A stretch of 64,000 nt of DNA. It comes from Camellia lanceoleosa. Its lineage: Eukaryota > Streptophyta > Magnoliopsida > Ericales > Theaceae. The position numbers and the translations under genes were made by a program. Numbering within the stretch: position 1 is the first letter of the stretch; every line of letters starts with the position of its first letter. The notes under the pieces are model-generated. The model was given only the letters and a program-made list of their open reading frames with translations, made no database searches and was not told the origin of the DNA. Positions 47,535-59,443 of the stretch are shown here, in pieces. The DNA is taken from positions 30,522,196 through 30,586,195 of the forward strand of contig CM045762.1 of the NCBI GenBank assembly GCA_025200525.1, read 5' to 3'.

Positions 47535-47997
47535 TAAGGCCATGTTTGTTATCCCCCATGAGTGGCAGGATAGTGAGGTTAGACCTGTGAAAGTATATTT
47601 GGTTGAGAAAATTTATGAATGGATTATTAGTCCAGCTGGATTGACAATCCTTCTATACAACTAGATTAACAAAGCTGGAAAAGATATGAGATTGAAAAAA
47701 TAGTGAGATGATTGCTATTTTATTAATTTTATTTTTTTATCCAAGTGCAACTTGTTATTTGTAAAAAGAAAAAAATTATATTTTTTTAGAATTTTTTTTA
47801 ATATAGAATTTTTTAAAAAATTTTATATAAAAATAATTTAACAATTTCATCATTAATCATCACTCCCACTATCATAAAAATAAACACACTTTTACTTAAT
47901 TCTCTCACTAACAATCTTCACATTAACAATCTCTTCACTAACCATCTCTTCACTAACAATTTCATCTAACTTAATCTGTCAAACAAACGTGACCTAA
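47535..47997. mobile_element. Probable Tourist-like MITE (about 460 bp)
   Basis: The left end TTAAGGCCATGTTTGTTATC and the complement of CAAACAAACGTGACCTAA at the right are inverted, and TAACAATCTCTTCACTAAC words repeat near the right end. There is no coding capacity. Confidence 0.55.
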
Positions 47998-48869
47998 GAG
48001 TATTATATACCTAGCTAAGTATTTTTTGTCATTTCGGTCCACTAAATCCAATGGTGGCCAAACAAGTGTGTTTGTGTTTATCTTTTTGGATTAGTTACAT
48101 TAAGATAGCTCAACTATTAACAAATATTACTTTACTTCTTATATATTGACTTATCAACTATAAAAACGATACAATTACATCTCTTTTGGAAGGGTCTACA
48201 TGGGGATGAAAGTGATATATTTTTATAATTAAAAATATCAAAAAATACGAGTTCATAGATGTAGAGAATAAAGAGATACTTACTAATAGTTGAAGGGATG
48301 ATGGATAAGTATCTTTTTTTTTTTTTTTTTTTTAATTGTCTGTAAATAACATTCTATTTGATATTTCAACATGTTGAAGAGGTTCTGTATATTGTGTTGT
48401 TATTTGTAAATAAAAGACCAACAAATATTCTTGGTTTATGATCAATAAAATTTAACAGACAAAGCAATTTTTTTAATCTTTTATTTTGTTGAAATATTTT
48501 AAAATTAAAAGGTGGAAATTCATTATACTATTTTGACACAACCCATTAGAATGTTGGAGTGTGGTTTCAAATACAAAATTTGCAAGGATGATTTCTAATC
48601 CATTTGCCAAGCATCCTCAAGCAGGCATAAGCCCAACACTCTTTCTCTCTATTTTTTTTTTCCAGGGCATTTTCCTTTTTCCTTTCTTATAATTATTTTG
48701 TGTGCCCTCATCTGTGTAAATTGCTTAAACCTAACTTTTCTTGCTTTCCCGCCATTTTTGCAAATTGTAAAGAGATTCAACCAGGTGTAGGAATGGTGTC
48801 CTGTTGGTTTTGTTCATATTGTGTTATTTTAATTTCGTGCCTAAATTTTTTCAATACCAATTCGATCTT
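47998..48869. other. AT-rich DNA, no gene seen
   Basis: It contains a T tract at 48316-48333 and nothing recognisable. A short open frame at 48700-48915 has no domain. Confidence 0.5.
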
Positions 48870-49005
48870 TTTAATTAATCGTGTTACTATCAAGTATTTA
48901 GATACTAATTTATAACATGTCAATCCAAATATAACATTTTAATTAATCGTGTTACTATCAAGTATTTAGATACTAATTTATAACATGTCAATCCAAATAT
49001 AACAT
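48870..49005. repeat. 68-bp perfect or near-perfect tandem duplication
   Basis: Units 48870-48937 and 48938-49005 both read TTAATTAATCGTGTTACTAT to CAATCCAAATATAACAT. The next bases GAATGACACGATTAACAC are a partial inverse of AATTAATCGTGTTAC. Confidence 0.92.
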
Positions 49006-52000
49006 GAATGACACGATTAACACATATTGATACTTGGGAAATTTGTTAAGCTTGTCCTCTTGTCAACTCCAAAATGACCATGGAAGAGATAATAGCATGA
49101 AAACTGAGCATGGGATGAGTTAGTCACAAAAAAACAAAAAAATAAATAAAAAATTACATAAAATAAATAAATAAATGTGCATTAGTTGTTGATTGCCCAA
49201 TTGGTGTTTACAAAGGGGCGCTGCGGGAGAGTAGGGAGGATTTTCCTGTAACAAAAAAAAATAAAAATAAATTGATATGCTTATTTTAAAAAATAAAATA
49301 AAATAAATAAATAAATACAAATAGAATTGGGTGAGTAAGAGCATCTTATACGGTGTATCTTTTCTTTTAAAACCAAATTTGAGTAAAAATTTTATGTGAT
49401 ATCAAGTGCTTCAATGGAGCATTTTGAGCTTTCATCAAAACATTGATCAACTGGGCGGACGACCAAGTGGATGTCCTGCCGATCAACCATCTAGTGTATT
49501 TTTTTCACAAATTTTTGTGTAAAGATGGTCAACCGGAAGGACATCCAGTGGTGAAAATCCAACAGTTATAAACAATGATTCGATGAAAGCTCCAAGCGTC
49601 CTCAATTTGCTGAAAGATTTTTAATATCCTCGATTTGATATTAATCTAATGAAATCATTGGAGCAGAAAAAATGTTATTTTTAAGAATTGATGAACCATT
49701 AGAGATTGACTAAGTTGTAAATTTTACTACATGTATTGATCGGACATAATGTTATTGGTAGTGGCAGAGTTAGGAATTTAATATAGGGGGCACCTATTGA
49801 TTTCTATGCGACTTTGTTTTGCGAAAGAATAATTATCATATTCTTCTTGAGGAATAGATGATTCCAATTTTGATTTTCTTTTAAAATATTTCTTAGTAGC
49901 TGTTTGAAAAAACTAAAAATCAAAATAAAAATTCATAATCAAAATGACAAACCCCCACAAATCAAAATCTCCAATTTAATACAAATCAAAAAATTTAAAT
50001 TTAGCACAAATCCCAACAAATTAAAATTTTTAATTTTAGCACAAATTATAACAAATCAAAATTCCTAATTTAAATATTAATCGCTGCAAATTAATATTTT
50101 TAATTTTAGCACAAATAACAACAAACCAAAATCTCTAATTTTAATATAAATCACCACTAATTAAGATTCATGATTTTAGCATATCAAAATCTCTTATTTT
50201 AACATAAATAATAACAAATAAAAAATTTTTGCAAATCAAAACTTGACAAATAACTATAAATTAACACTCATAATTTTTATGTAAAAATAAAAAAATAAAA
50301 ATAAAGGTGCCTGTAAACAATGAAGAGAAGATACTAAGGTTGTAGTGTGATTCCAAATCTGTGTTGTGTGATTCTAATTGGTGAATCGCGAGTCGGTAAA
50401 TTGCAAAGAACAAAGGGAGACAAAGAAAAAACGAAGACATTTAACAAGTACTGTGAATAAATTAAAAAAATAAATAAAGAATTTCATATATTTTTAGGAT
50501 TTTAAGGTTTTAGTTGGAGTTGTGTGCACTCATCAAAAGAAAAAAAAATGTTATGTACAAGTGTTTGGTTGGGATTGGGATTCAAAAAAAAAAAAAAAAA
50601 AAAAAAACACAAAAATACAAAAACAAAAACGTGGGTGCGCGTGGTGTGGTGTGTCAGTGTGTTTGTATTATGTATAGAAAAGGGCACTCCGTGTGTAAGT
50701 GTAAGCAAGATCTCACCAAAAAATAAAAAATAAAAAAATTTGAAAAGTTAAGAGGCACGTGACCTCTCTCACCCCAACGTCCCCCGCCATTAATTGGGTT
50801 AGTTGTGTCAAATTCGTGTTATGACACTTTGAAACTAAACTCCAATTCACTTTTCATATTATCAAGTCATAGTTGAATACAAGTCAAGTCTAATTTGCTA
50901 ACTTGATTCGCGTCGTTTTAATTTGTAGTGTAAAAAATTTCCCCTACTAACTTCAACTAAATTATGCATTTGAATATATTTTTTTATTTTGTCGCACAAA
51001 ATACATCATCAGGCGTAAATATTACTTGTACGCATGACTTTATTATGTAAATCAAATTAAAATGTCAAAAAAATTAAAAAAATTCACTAAAAGACAGATA
51101 TATTTTAAAATATTTATACATGAGCTATGTATTGCCAAGACTACATTAAATTTTTTAACATGACAATATCATGATATCACAAAATAGGAGATGAAGGATT
51201 TGAAATCACCCAATTGGCATTAGCAAGAATACTTTGATTTTTGCCTTCTATAGCTATGATTTATGTCATTGAAATTAAAAAAATATTTTGGAATTTTAAT
51301 TATTGAATTCCAAAGTTAGTTCTAATAAGTTGACAGTCGATTTCATTTATTGTGATGTGATGTGATGTTTTTGATTTTTTTTTTTCTTTTTGTCATGTTA
51401 TTGGTGTTCTATTAGAGTATCAAAATTAATATTCTAAATCATTATGGTTGAAATTATAGTGTAATTAAGCCTCTAAGAAAAAGAACAAAAGAATATTCAT
51501 TGTAATACATGCACATAATTGACTTTTAAATATATATGAATGCACACCGCCACTTATATTTGTTTTTGGGTCGTGGTTATTAAAGTCGTTGTCATTGAAA
51601 TTGTAATTGAAGTGGATGGTGACATAATTGTTGAGATGCTATCGACATACATCACGCTTGCTCCCTTAGAAAACAATACCAACCACTAGCAAAGAGAAAA
51701 AAGTGCATTTGACAAGTGTGATGTATCTACACTATTTGACTTGACTTCTATGTTGATACTTCATTTTAAAACAAACACGTAACCAAATGAATAAGGTTAA
51801 AATTATAACGACATTTATACATCAGTTTTAGGGATTGTTTAGCGTATTTTTTAATTTTTTATGAAAAAATATAAAATATGAGTTAAGTTTGAAGTGATGT
51901 GATAGAGAGGTGATGTAAGTTAAATAAGATGATATGACTTAAATAAGATAGTGACTTTTTAGTTTTTTAACTTTTTTAGATTATGCCAAACTAGGCCTTA

Positions 52001-52244
52001 ATTTATAAATTTATATTTTATTAAGTTTTAATTAAGTTTTTTTAAAATTTTTAAGTTTGATTAAATTTTTAATAATCGAAATTATACTTCAAATAATAAT
52101 TGCTCATCATTTATGATTATCTATGAACATGATGATTTAACATTTATTTTGATTTTTAAAATTTTAAAACATCAACTTTCAAATTGTAAAAATAAAAATA
52201 AAAAAATTATGTGCAAAAAAAATAAAAAAAAATAAAAAACAAAT
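49006..52244. other. Gene-free DNA with a family D MITE and simple repeats
   Basis: 49337-49716 is family D-like (AGAGCATCTTATACGGTG left, ACCATTAGAGATTGAC right) and contains GGGCGGACGACCAAGTGGAT and GTCAACCGGAAGGACATCC. 49920-50230 repeats AAATCAAAATTTTTAATTTTAGC about seven times (period about 60 bp). An A tract lies at 50584-50607. No genes are seen. Confidence 0.5.
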
Positions 52245-52645
52245 TAATCAATGTGTTTGGTTTCATCTCTGTAAATTCAATTTTTTAGAAATTGAATTTT
52301 TTGATTTTCGTTTTTTTTTATTTTTAGTGAATATTTTTTAAATTTTAAGCAAATTTTTTACTTTTTTAGATGCATCTTACTTAGGTGTATCTAAATAGTA
52401 AAATATTTGTGAAAAAGTATTTTTTTTTTGTATTTTTGGTATTTAGTGAATTTTTTAAAGATTTTTTTCACAAATATTATACTTTTTAAGTGTATTTATA
52501 TTAGGTGTGTATAAATTTTTTTTTAAAAAAAAAGCTTAAAATATTAAAAAAATTCATTGAAAACAAAAAAAATAAAAATGAAAAAAGAAGTAGAATTTTT
52601 CTTAAAAGTGTTTTGCTGGAAACCAAAACCAAACAAGCTGAATAT
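52245..52645. mobile_element. AT-rich MITE (family B, copy 4, inverted)
   Basis: Read in reverse complement, it has the family B order: AGCTTGTTTGGTTTTGGTTT, CCTAATATAAATACAC, ATTCACTAAATACCAAAAAT, TAGATACACCTAAGTAAG and ATTCACTAAAAATAAAAA. Both termini carry the TTTGGTTT-type end. Confidence 0.75.
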
Positions 52646-53807
52646 TTAAAAAAAATAAATTGAAAACACTGAATTATTTTTTTGTGCAAAACTAAAATTT
52701 TTGTGTCTATAAAGGAGCATGATAATGAAACATTGATGTGCAAAACTAAAAAAAAAAAAATTCAAAAATGAAAAAATTGATAATGTTCTCAGTTTTAAAA
52801 CTGAAAAAAAACAGATAATGTTCTCGATTTTATTAGATAATTGAATCAAACCAATAAGTAGAAAGACAAAAACATTTACTCTCATACTCTGTTTTTTTTT
52901 CATTAGTTAGTGAAATAATTATCTGAAATATTACTATGCAAAATTGATAATATTTTCAGTTTTAAAAATTAAAAAAAACTGATAATATTATCAATTTTAC
53001 TAAATAAGACTTATTAATTCAAATTTTTTTAAATAAAATCTGAGCTACCATAATATTTATAAAAAGAACTTTTAAATAATTAACTCAAAATTAAATAACT
53101 AGCACGAGCATGTTTGTTTTTATAGATGAATTGAAAATTTAGACAGTATAAATTAGATTTCTATTGATTTTGTTTTATTTTAATTGATACGCGAGATTTA
53201 TTAGTGATTGCAAGTATTTGTAATTTACTTTGCAGTACTAAATTCAGTGTATCCTTACTTTGTAGAGGTTCCTCGCCTGTAATAAATAATAAAGAAAATT
53301 AACTAAGTTAGTTCAATTGACTACTCTTATATACTTTTAATTGAGAGGTTAGACAATCAATCATTCTTGAAAGGTAAAATTTAATGATTTTTCATCTATT
53401 ATAATTTAGGAAGAATTATTTATAAGTCTTATTAGGAAAACTTATTTAATGTGAAATCCTGTGTAATTTCTTATAGAGTTTTAAGTTCTATTTAGATTGG
53501 AAGGTGTTCCACAAGGTTCTATGAATTGTGAGTAAATGGTATTAGTGTACTATTATACCCCTTATTATTAAGTTTTTGGTGAGTTTTAGGAAAGTCGAAT
53601 GTGTACGCGTAGTCCGTGGGAGTGAATGTCGCATTGATTGCGGATTCCCGGTGGATTTTGAAAATGTTGCTAGTTTGGATGTAGATATGGGTGATGCTGT
53701 TGTCAAGATTAGGGCTTGCTTTTGCCGATTTGGACTCCAAGCGTTTGAGGGAAGGAGGTAAGGTTTTTTGCTTCTGATATGGCTTTCACAATCTGTTACA
53801 ACCATTC
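52646..53807. other. AT-rich DNA grading into GC-richer DNA, no certain gene
   Basis: 52750-53000 repeats ACTGATAATRTTCTCAGTTTTA-like words. 53576-53758 is open on the plus strand (KVECVRVVRGSECRIDCGFP and more) and ends at a GTAAGG donor-like site. It may be a leader exon of the MULE to the right, but I do not recognise it. Confidence 0.4.
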
Positions 53808-54475
53808 AATGTTAACCCATATCTACAATGTTGTTATGCATTGTGTGTTATGTTCGGTTGTATTTGTCTTTGGATTTGTGCTGCGTCGTTGTTGTATTCA
53901 GTGTTTACATACGTGTCACGTTGCATTTTGCAAACTTAATGGTTTTAATTTGTTTAATTAAATGTGAAAATGTTGTTGGTTTATGAAAAATGGTGCATCC
54001 ATACATTGGCACACTTTTATTAGCCTCTAATAACGTTACATTTAGGTTGTAATGTTAACTCACATCTGCAATATTATTGTCATGTTTTGTGCGTGTTACG
54101 TTCGGTTATATTTGTCTTTGAATTTGTGTTGTGATATTGTTGTATTCAGTGTATACGTACGTGTCACGTTACGTTTTGCAAACTTATTGAGTTTTTATTT
54201 ATTTTTTAATTGAATGTGAAAATATTGTTGGTTTATGAAAAATGGTACAGCCACACATTGGCACACTTTCATTAGCCTCCAATGACATTACATTTAGGTT
54301 GTAATGTTAACCCACATCTGCAATGTTGTCATGTTTTGTGTGTGTTACGTTCGGTTGTATTTGTCTTTGAATTTGTATTGTGATGTTGTTGTATTCAGTG
54401 TTTACGTACGTGTCACGTTACGCTTTGCAAACTTACTGGGTTTGTGATTTTTTTAATTACATGTGAAAATGATAA
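53808..54475. repeat. About 250-bp tandem array (two full units and one partial)
   Basis: Units start with AATGTTAACYCAYATCTRCA at 53808, 54051 and 54303 and share TTACGTTCGGTTRTATTTGT, GTGTCACGTTACGTTTTGCA and TTGGTTTATGAAAAATGG. The third unit stops after about 170 bp, where the pararetroviral fragment begins. Confidence 0.85.
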
Positions 54476-54540
54476 ACTAAAATGGATCAGAATTTCAGAA
54501 TTTGAAAATGCCCCATCAGAATTTCAGAATTTTAATTAAA

Positions 54541-55107
54541 TGTGAAAATGCCCTATTAGAATTTCAGCATATCATGAATGATATCTTTAATCCGTATACT
54601 GAATTCACTTTATCTTATATTGATGATGTTTTAATCTTCTCCTCATCAATTGAACAGCTTATTAAACATCTTAATATTTTTAAGCATGTTATTCACAGAA
54701 ATGGATTAGTGCTATCTGCTCCTAAAATGCAATTTTTCCAGACAACAGTAAGATATCTTGGACATAATATTTCTAATGGTAGTATTATTCCAATTAACCG
54801 AAGTATTGAGTTTGCCTCAAAATTTCCTGATGAAATAAAGGATAAAACTCAATTACAAAGATTCTTAGGAAGTCTTAATTATATCCGTGATTATTATCCA
54901 AATGTAGCAGCTGATTCCAGTATTTTGTTTACCCGACTTCGCAAGAATCCACCTCCTTGGGGTAAAGAACATACTGCTGCAGTACAGAAAATTAAAGCCA
55001 CCGTTAAACAGTTACCATGCTTACAGTTACCTAATCCAAATTGGAAGAAAATTGTTGAAACTGATACTTCCAATGAAGGATTTGGTGGCAAAGTCTTAGA
55101 ATCTATG
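54541..55107 (+). pseudogene. Endogenous pararetrovirus (Caulimoviridae) reverse transcriptase/RNase H fragment
   Basis: About 185 codons are open in one frame. They cover the second half of a reverse transcriptase, with the active-site motif YIDDVL (54616-54633), LGHNI and the strongly conserved FPDEIKDKTQLQRFLGSLNY block that is characteristic of plant pararetroviruses rather than Ty3 elements. The start of RNase H follows, with the first metal-binding Asp in ETDTSNEGFGG. The copy is an internal piece: the protease, the finger subdomain and most of RNase H are absent, and the frame ends at a stop at 55105-55107. It is an old integrated fragment and not a functional virus. It sits between the 250-bp array and the MULE transposase. 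Confidence 0.88.
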
Positions 55108-55452
55108 TGAATGTTACTCTTAGTTTTCATTATATATTATTGAATTCAGAGTTAGATAGTTTATTTGTTAACTTTTTTATGATGGCTTATGAAGTGGGTT
55201 GTGAATATCGGAACCTTGGTTCGTTCGTTCATGTTTAGAAGCAAAACGACTGTATTGAAATCCAAGCATAAAAAAAATATAATGTTTGGTTGCTCTAGGT
55301 ATATCTTGTGCCTCTTGAATTTGATTCTGGTCAGGACATCTCTTATTTTTTTTTTTTACCATCCAATCCTAGATTTGGTTCATTGGCATTCTTGTGGAGA
55401 TTATTAACATATATATTTGTTTTAGTTTACTATCCAATCAAGATTATGTAGA

Positions 55453-55500
<48 letters not shown>

Positions 55501-55700
55501 GGTCTTCTAATTTTTTAATTGAATGTGTGTTGGACCCCATCGTATGATGTCGAAGTTAATGTGCTCACATTTGATTATACATCACATATGTTGCATGCCT
55601 TATTTTTGGTTTGGTTACGGAATGTAGTGACACGTTTATTGTTTCATTTATGTTGTTGCTCAAGATATGGACATTATGCTATTATGCACGTTTGGTTCAT
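55108..55700. other. Spacer with a 45-base T tract
   Basis: No gene is recognised. A T homopolymer at about 55454-55498 could mark the tail of a retroposed sequence on the minus strand or be slippage. Confidence 0.45.
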
Positions 55701-55708
55701 CTACTGTT

Positions 55709-58182
55709 GCTGTCAAGGGTGTTAATGGATTGATATTCACACAGTCAGTTGGTAATTTATGTGAGAGGTGGGTGGATGTGACACCATCATCAATTTCAAT
55801 ATCTTACAAATTTTCGTGTCACAAGAACTAATTCATGATGAGTACTGATGTGGACGTTGAAAACATGTTTTCCCTTGCAGGATCCTTTGGCGTTACCCAT
55901 ATTTACTTTGCGATTGGCTCACAAAATAAGGGGGATGATCTGATTCGAGATAATCAATACAGTGGGACTATACCTACAAGTCAAATGGATCATAACACAG
56001 AACAATTTTCAGAGACGGAAACGAACGTAGATTTGTTGCCCATTTATTGTCGCCACAGTGATAAAACATTGATGACAGTTGATTGGTCACATGGCATTAG
56101 TCACATAGGCCAACGTTTCGAAAGGGGTGTTGCTGCATTCCGTTTGGTTCTGTCCAAATATGTTATTGAGTGTGGGTTTGACTACAAATTCGTTAAAAAC
56201 GATTCAGTGTGGATTGCGGCTGTGTGCATGTTGCGAGAGAAAAAAGGGTGTACATGGTTAATACATGGAATGGTTCAAACATGCAATGGATACTTTTACT
56301 TGAAGAGGTTGAACCACTTGCATAATTGTGGTGCTGTTGTTCGCACTGGAAAGAATAGTAGAATTAACTTTGAATTGGTTTGCAATGTTTTTGGTGATCG
56401 GGTGTGCGTGACAAGCCGCTTACACATCCCACTGACGTCATGTTTGACCTAAAAAAAGAATACGGATTGACTGTTAGTTACCACATAGCCTGGTTAGGTG
56501 TGGAGAAGGCAAGGGGCGAAGTGTATGGTGACTATCATGTTTCATTCGATCAACTTAGGTGGTACGCTGATGCAGTTATGCAGTACAATCTTGGGAGTTA
56601 TGTGAACTTGGATTTTGAGTAGTCAACCAACCGATTTAAGCAGTTCTTCATATCATTCAAAGCTTGCATTGATGGATTCAACCATATCTGCCCATTATTG
56701 TTCATTGATGGCACATTCTTGAAAGGGAGATTTAAAGGCAATTTGCTTACAGCGATAGGGAAGGATGGCAACATAGGTACGTGTCTTATGATAATTATTG
56801 TTGTATTTCATATAGTAACGCATCACATGGCCACTAAACACTTGAGTAGTAGTCCACTACAGCAGTGGGGGAATTTCCATGGAAAATGTGTTTCCAATTT
56901 AATGTTATTGTTTTACCATTGTCCATGTTGCGGATTGAAATGTGAACAATTCTTAATGTGAATGTAAACATTGTTAAACCCATTACACATCTAACGTAAC
57001 ACTTGTCACAACTATTCCCATTAGCTTTCGCTATCGTTGACTCCGAAATGACTGCAAACTGGACTTGGTTTTTACAACAACTCACTAACGTTGTCAAGAG
57101 TGCTTGAACATTAACTTTCGTATATGATCGGAATGCTGGGTTGCTTGAATCCTTGCCTACTGTATTTCCATATGGACATCATGCGTACTGTTTGCAACAT
57201 CTCCAAGAAAATTTGAGGGACAAATTACGGTGGGTTGACAACCGTGTCCGTTTTGGTTTAATGGCCAAGTTGCGTGAATGTGCATACACTCCAACTGAGG
57301 CTTCGTTTCAACACGATTTGGCCAAGTTAAAAGGATCAGGACGATCTAGGATAAATAATTTTTTGGAAGATATGCCACCGAACCATTGGGCCAACGCATA
57401 TTTCAGGTTTATACGATACTTATATGTACTACTCGCATTTTTCTTGTCAGTACATATTTTACATGGTAAACCCAATTTACATTTGAAAATACCCAATATT
57501 TGATAACATTGTCATAATGTTTTCAAAGTGTCAACAGGGGTAAACGTTATGGGGAGATGACGTCCAACGTTGTAGAATCGTTCAATAAATGGATACTTGA
57601 TAACATTGGAAATACCCAATCACTAGGTTGGTTGATACAATCAGAAATCAGATAATGACAATGAGGGCAGAGCGTAAATTGCTGGTTACTAATTGGAATG
57701 TCATACTTTGTCTAAAAATAGACAGCTGTGTAAGGGAGGTGTACTCTAATGGTTGCACGTGGATTGTTAGAGAGGCAAAAGAAGACATATACGAGGTCCA
57801 TTCATTTCCAATGGTGTTGGTAGACATTGGTAAGAGTTCATATTCATGTTTCCAATGGCAATTTAATGGATTCCTATGTGCATATGCGGTGCTTGCAATA
57901 CAGAATAGTGGAAGGGATTTTAGTACATATGTTGAACCATTTTTCACTATCGATCAGTACAAAGTAGCGTATTCCAGATACATTCAGCCAATACCAATAG
58001 TTGACAAACTGTCATTTTCGGAAGATGATTTCATCATATCTCCACCGGCTATTAAACGTCTTCCAGGGTGACCCAAGAAGAATCAGATACCATCTCGAGG
58101 AGAGAAACTAAGTCAGATTAGGTGTGGGCGATGTGGCCATATGGGGAGCCACAACCGAAAGACATGTAGAGAACCAATATAG
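55709..58182 (+). pseudogene. Mutator-like element (MURA-type) transposase, decayed
   Basis: In order: an N-terminal region (SCHKN, stop, FMMSTDVDVENMFSLAGSFG); the MuDR DNA-binding domain (QRFERGVAAFRLVLSKYVIE, KNDSVWIAAVC); the catalytic domain with Asp in LLFIDGTFLKG, Asp in YDRNAGLLESLP, the C-x2-H of YCLQHLQEN and Glu in EMTSNVVESFN; a SWIM-like finger; and a CCHC knuckle CGRCGHMGSHNRKTC near the end. Lesions: TAA 55829-55831, a frameshift near 56400, TAG 56620-56622, TGA 57105-57107, a frameshift near 57625 and TGA 58069-58071. In the SWIM motif (YSCFQWQFNGFLCAYAV) the first Cys and the final His are both Tyr. Intron-like gaps lie at about 56776-57020 and 57409-57538. Confidence 0.88.
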
Positions 58183-59443
58183 TAATGGACATTTAGCGGC
58201 GAAGTTTTATAAGCACTTTTGGATAGCAACATTATATTATTGTAGTAGAATGTAGCTGAACAAAATGTTAACAAATTTTAATAAGTCAACACATTGTTAA
58301 CATGTGATAGTTTAGCTGGTTTTGTTCTTCACACCGCTTTCATTCATATATTAATGCTACATGTTTATGTTATGCTTCATGAAATTGTATTTTTGCAAAC
58401 CAGCAATGCACTTTTGTGTATTGCGTTGCACTTGGGCTTCTATGTGGGAAGCCATAGTTTTTGAAGTCATGTCACGTTGGTGTTGTTACGTTGGTGTGAC
58501 ATTAGTGATCCCGCAATCAGTTCATCAATTTTAATTTACAGCACTTCCTTAAAAGATTAAAGTGACGAGAATGTGAGGTGCAAAGATTGATGTGTGACAC
58601 ACCCCCAACATTAATGTGACAGCATATCTAATGGGTATATGACAGTTTGAAAATGTACAACATTGAAAGACAACGTGACATATGCTATTCGAAACGTGAA
58701 CCAAATTTGCCCAATAAAAACAATCATCCTCAATCGTGTGAGTTATATTTTTCAACTCCCTATGACAAGTACCAAACATCACAATACATTCACATTCACA
58801 ATCTGGGTAATAGAGATGGGAAGTCAAATTTCAACAGAACAATCCACAATCAACACGTAACATGAATGTCAAAACCAACAATTTAGAGAACCTAGATGTT
58901 AGATTAATGAGTATAATGTGCATTATAAAAAACCAAAGTCAAATCTCGTATAATACTATTCAAATGTCAGCTTATCAATTCTCAATTGTGTTAGTTGTAT
59001 TTTTAAATTTCTTGTGACAAGTAACAAACACTCCCATACATTCACATTCACATTCATAATCTGGGTATTATACATGGGAAATCAAATTTGGTAAGAACAA
59101 TACACCATCGATACGTAATGTGAATGACACAACCAACAATTTAGACAACCAAGATTCATACTGACATTACCAACTAATACATACTGCCTTATTGTAACAA
59201 ACACGTGGAACCAAAAAATTACTAATGAACCATTGTAACATATTTCCACAAAAATTTACGAATTAGAAGCCGTATTGACAATACTACCCAAAACATCCAA
59301 AAACATAATAGCAACAAAATTTTTTCAACGTCAATCGTACTGTGCCATCCAAAAACTAACCAATTGCAAATTTAGACCCCCCCTCCAAAACAAAAAAAAA
59401 AAAACCACACCCATTTGGCACCATTGGAAGATTGTTCCGATTG
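58183..59443. other. Spacer between the two convergent MULE genes, with a 252-bp duplication
   Basis: 58731-58900 and 58983-59150 are diverged copies 252 bp apart, sharing TACATTCACATTCACA, ATCTGGGTA and CCAACAATTTAGA. No gene is seen. The spacer holds the 3' ends of the transposase and of the ULP1-type gene. Confidence 0.6.

Noticed and set aside
49120..49344. Small Phe/Ile-rich frames in the 33-53 kb tract
   Set aside because: They follow from AT-rich composition; none has a domain, a start context or splice support.
54502..54540. ATG at 54502 as a start for the RT-like frame
   Set aside because: The first dozen codons come from repeat filler, and RT homology begins abruptly in mid-domain, so it is not a real gene start.
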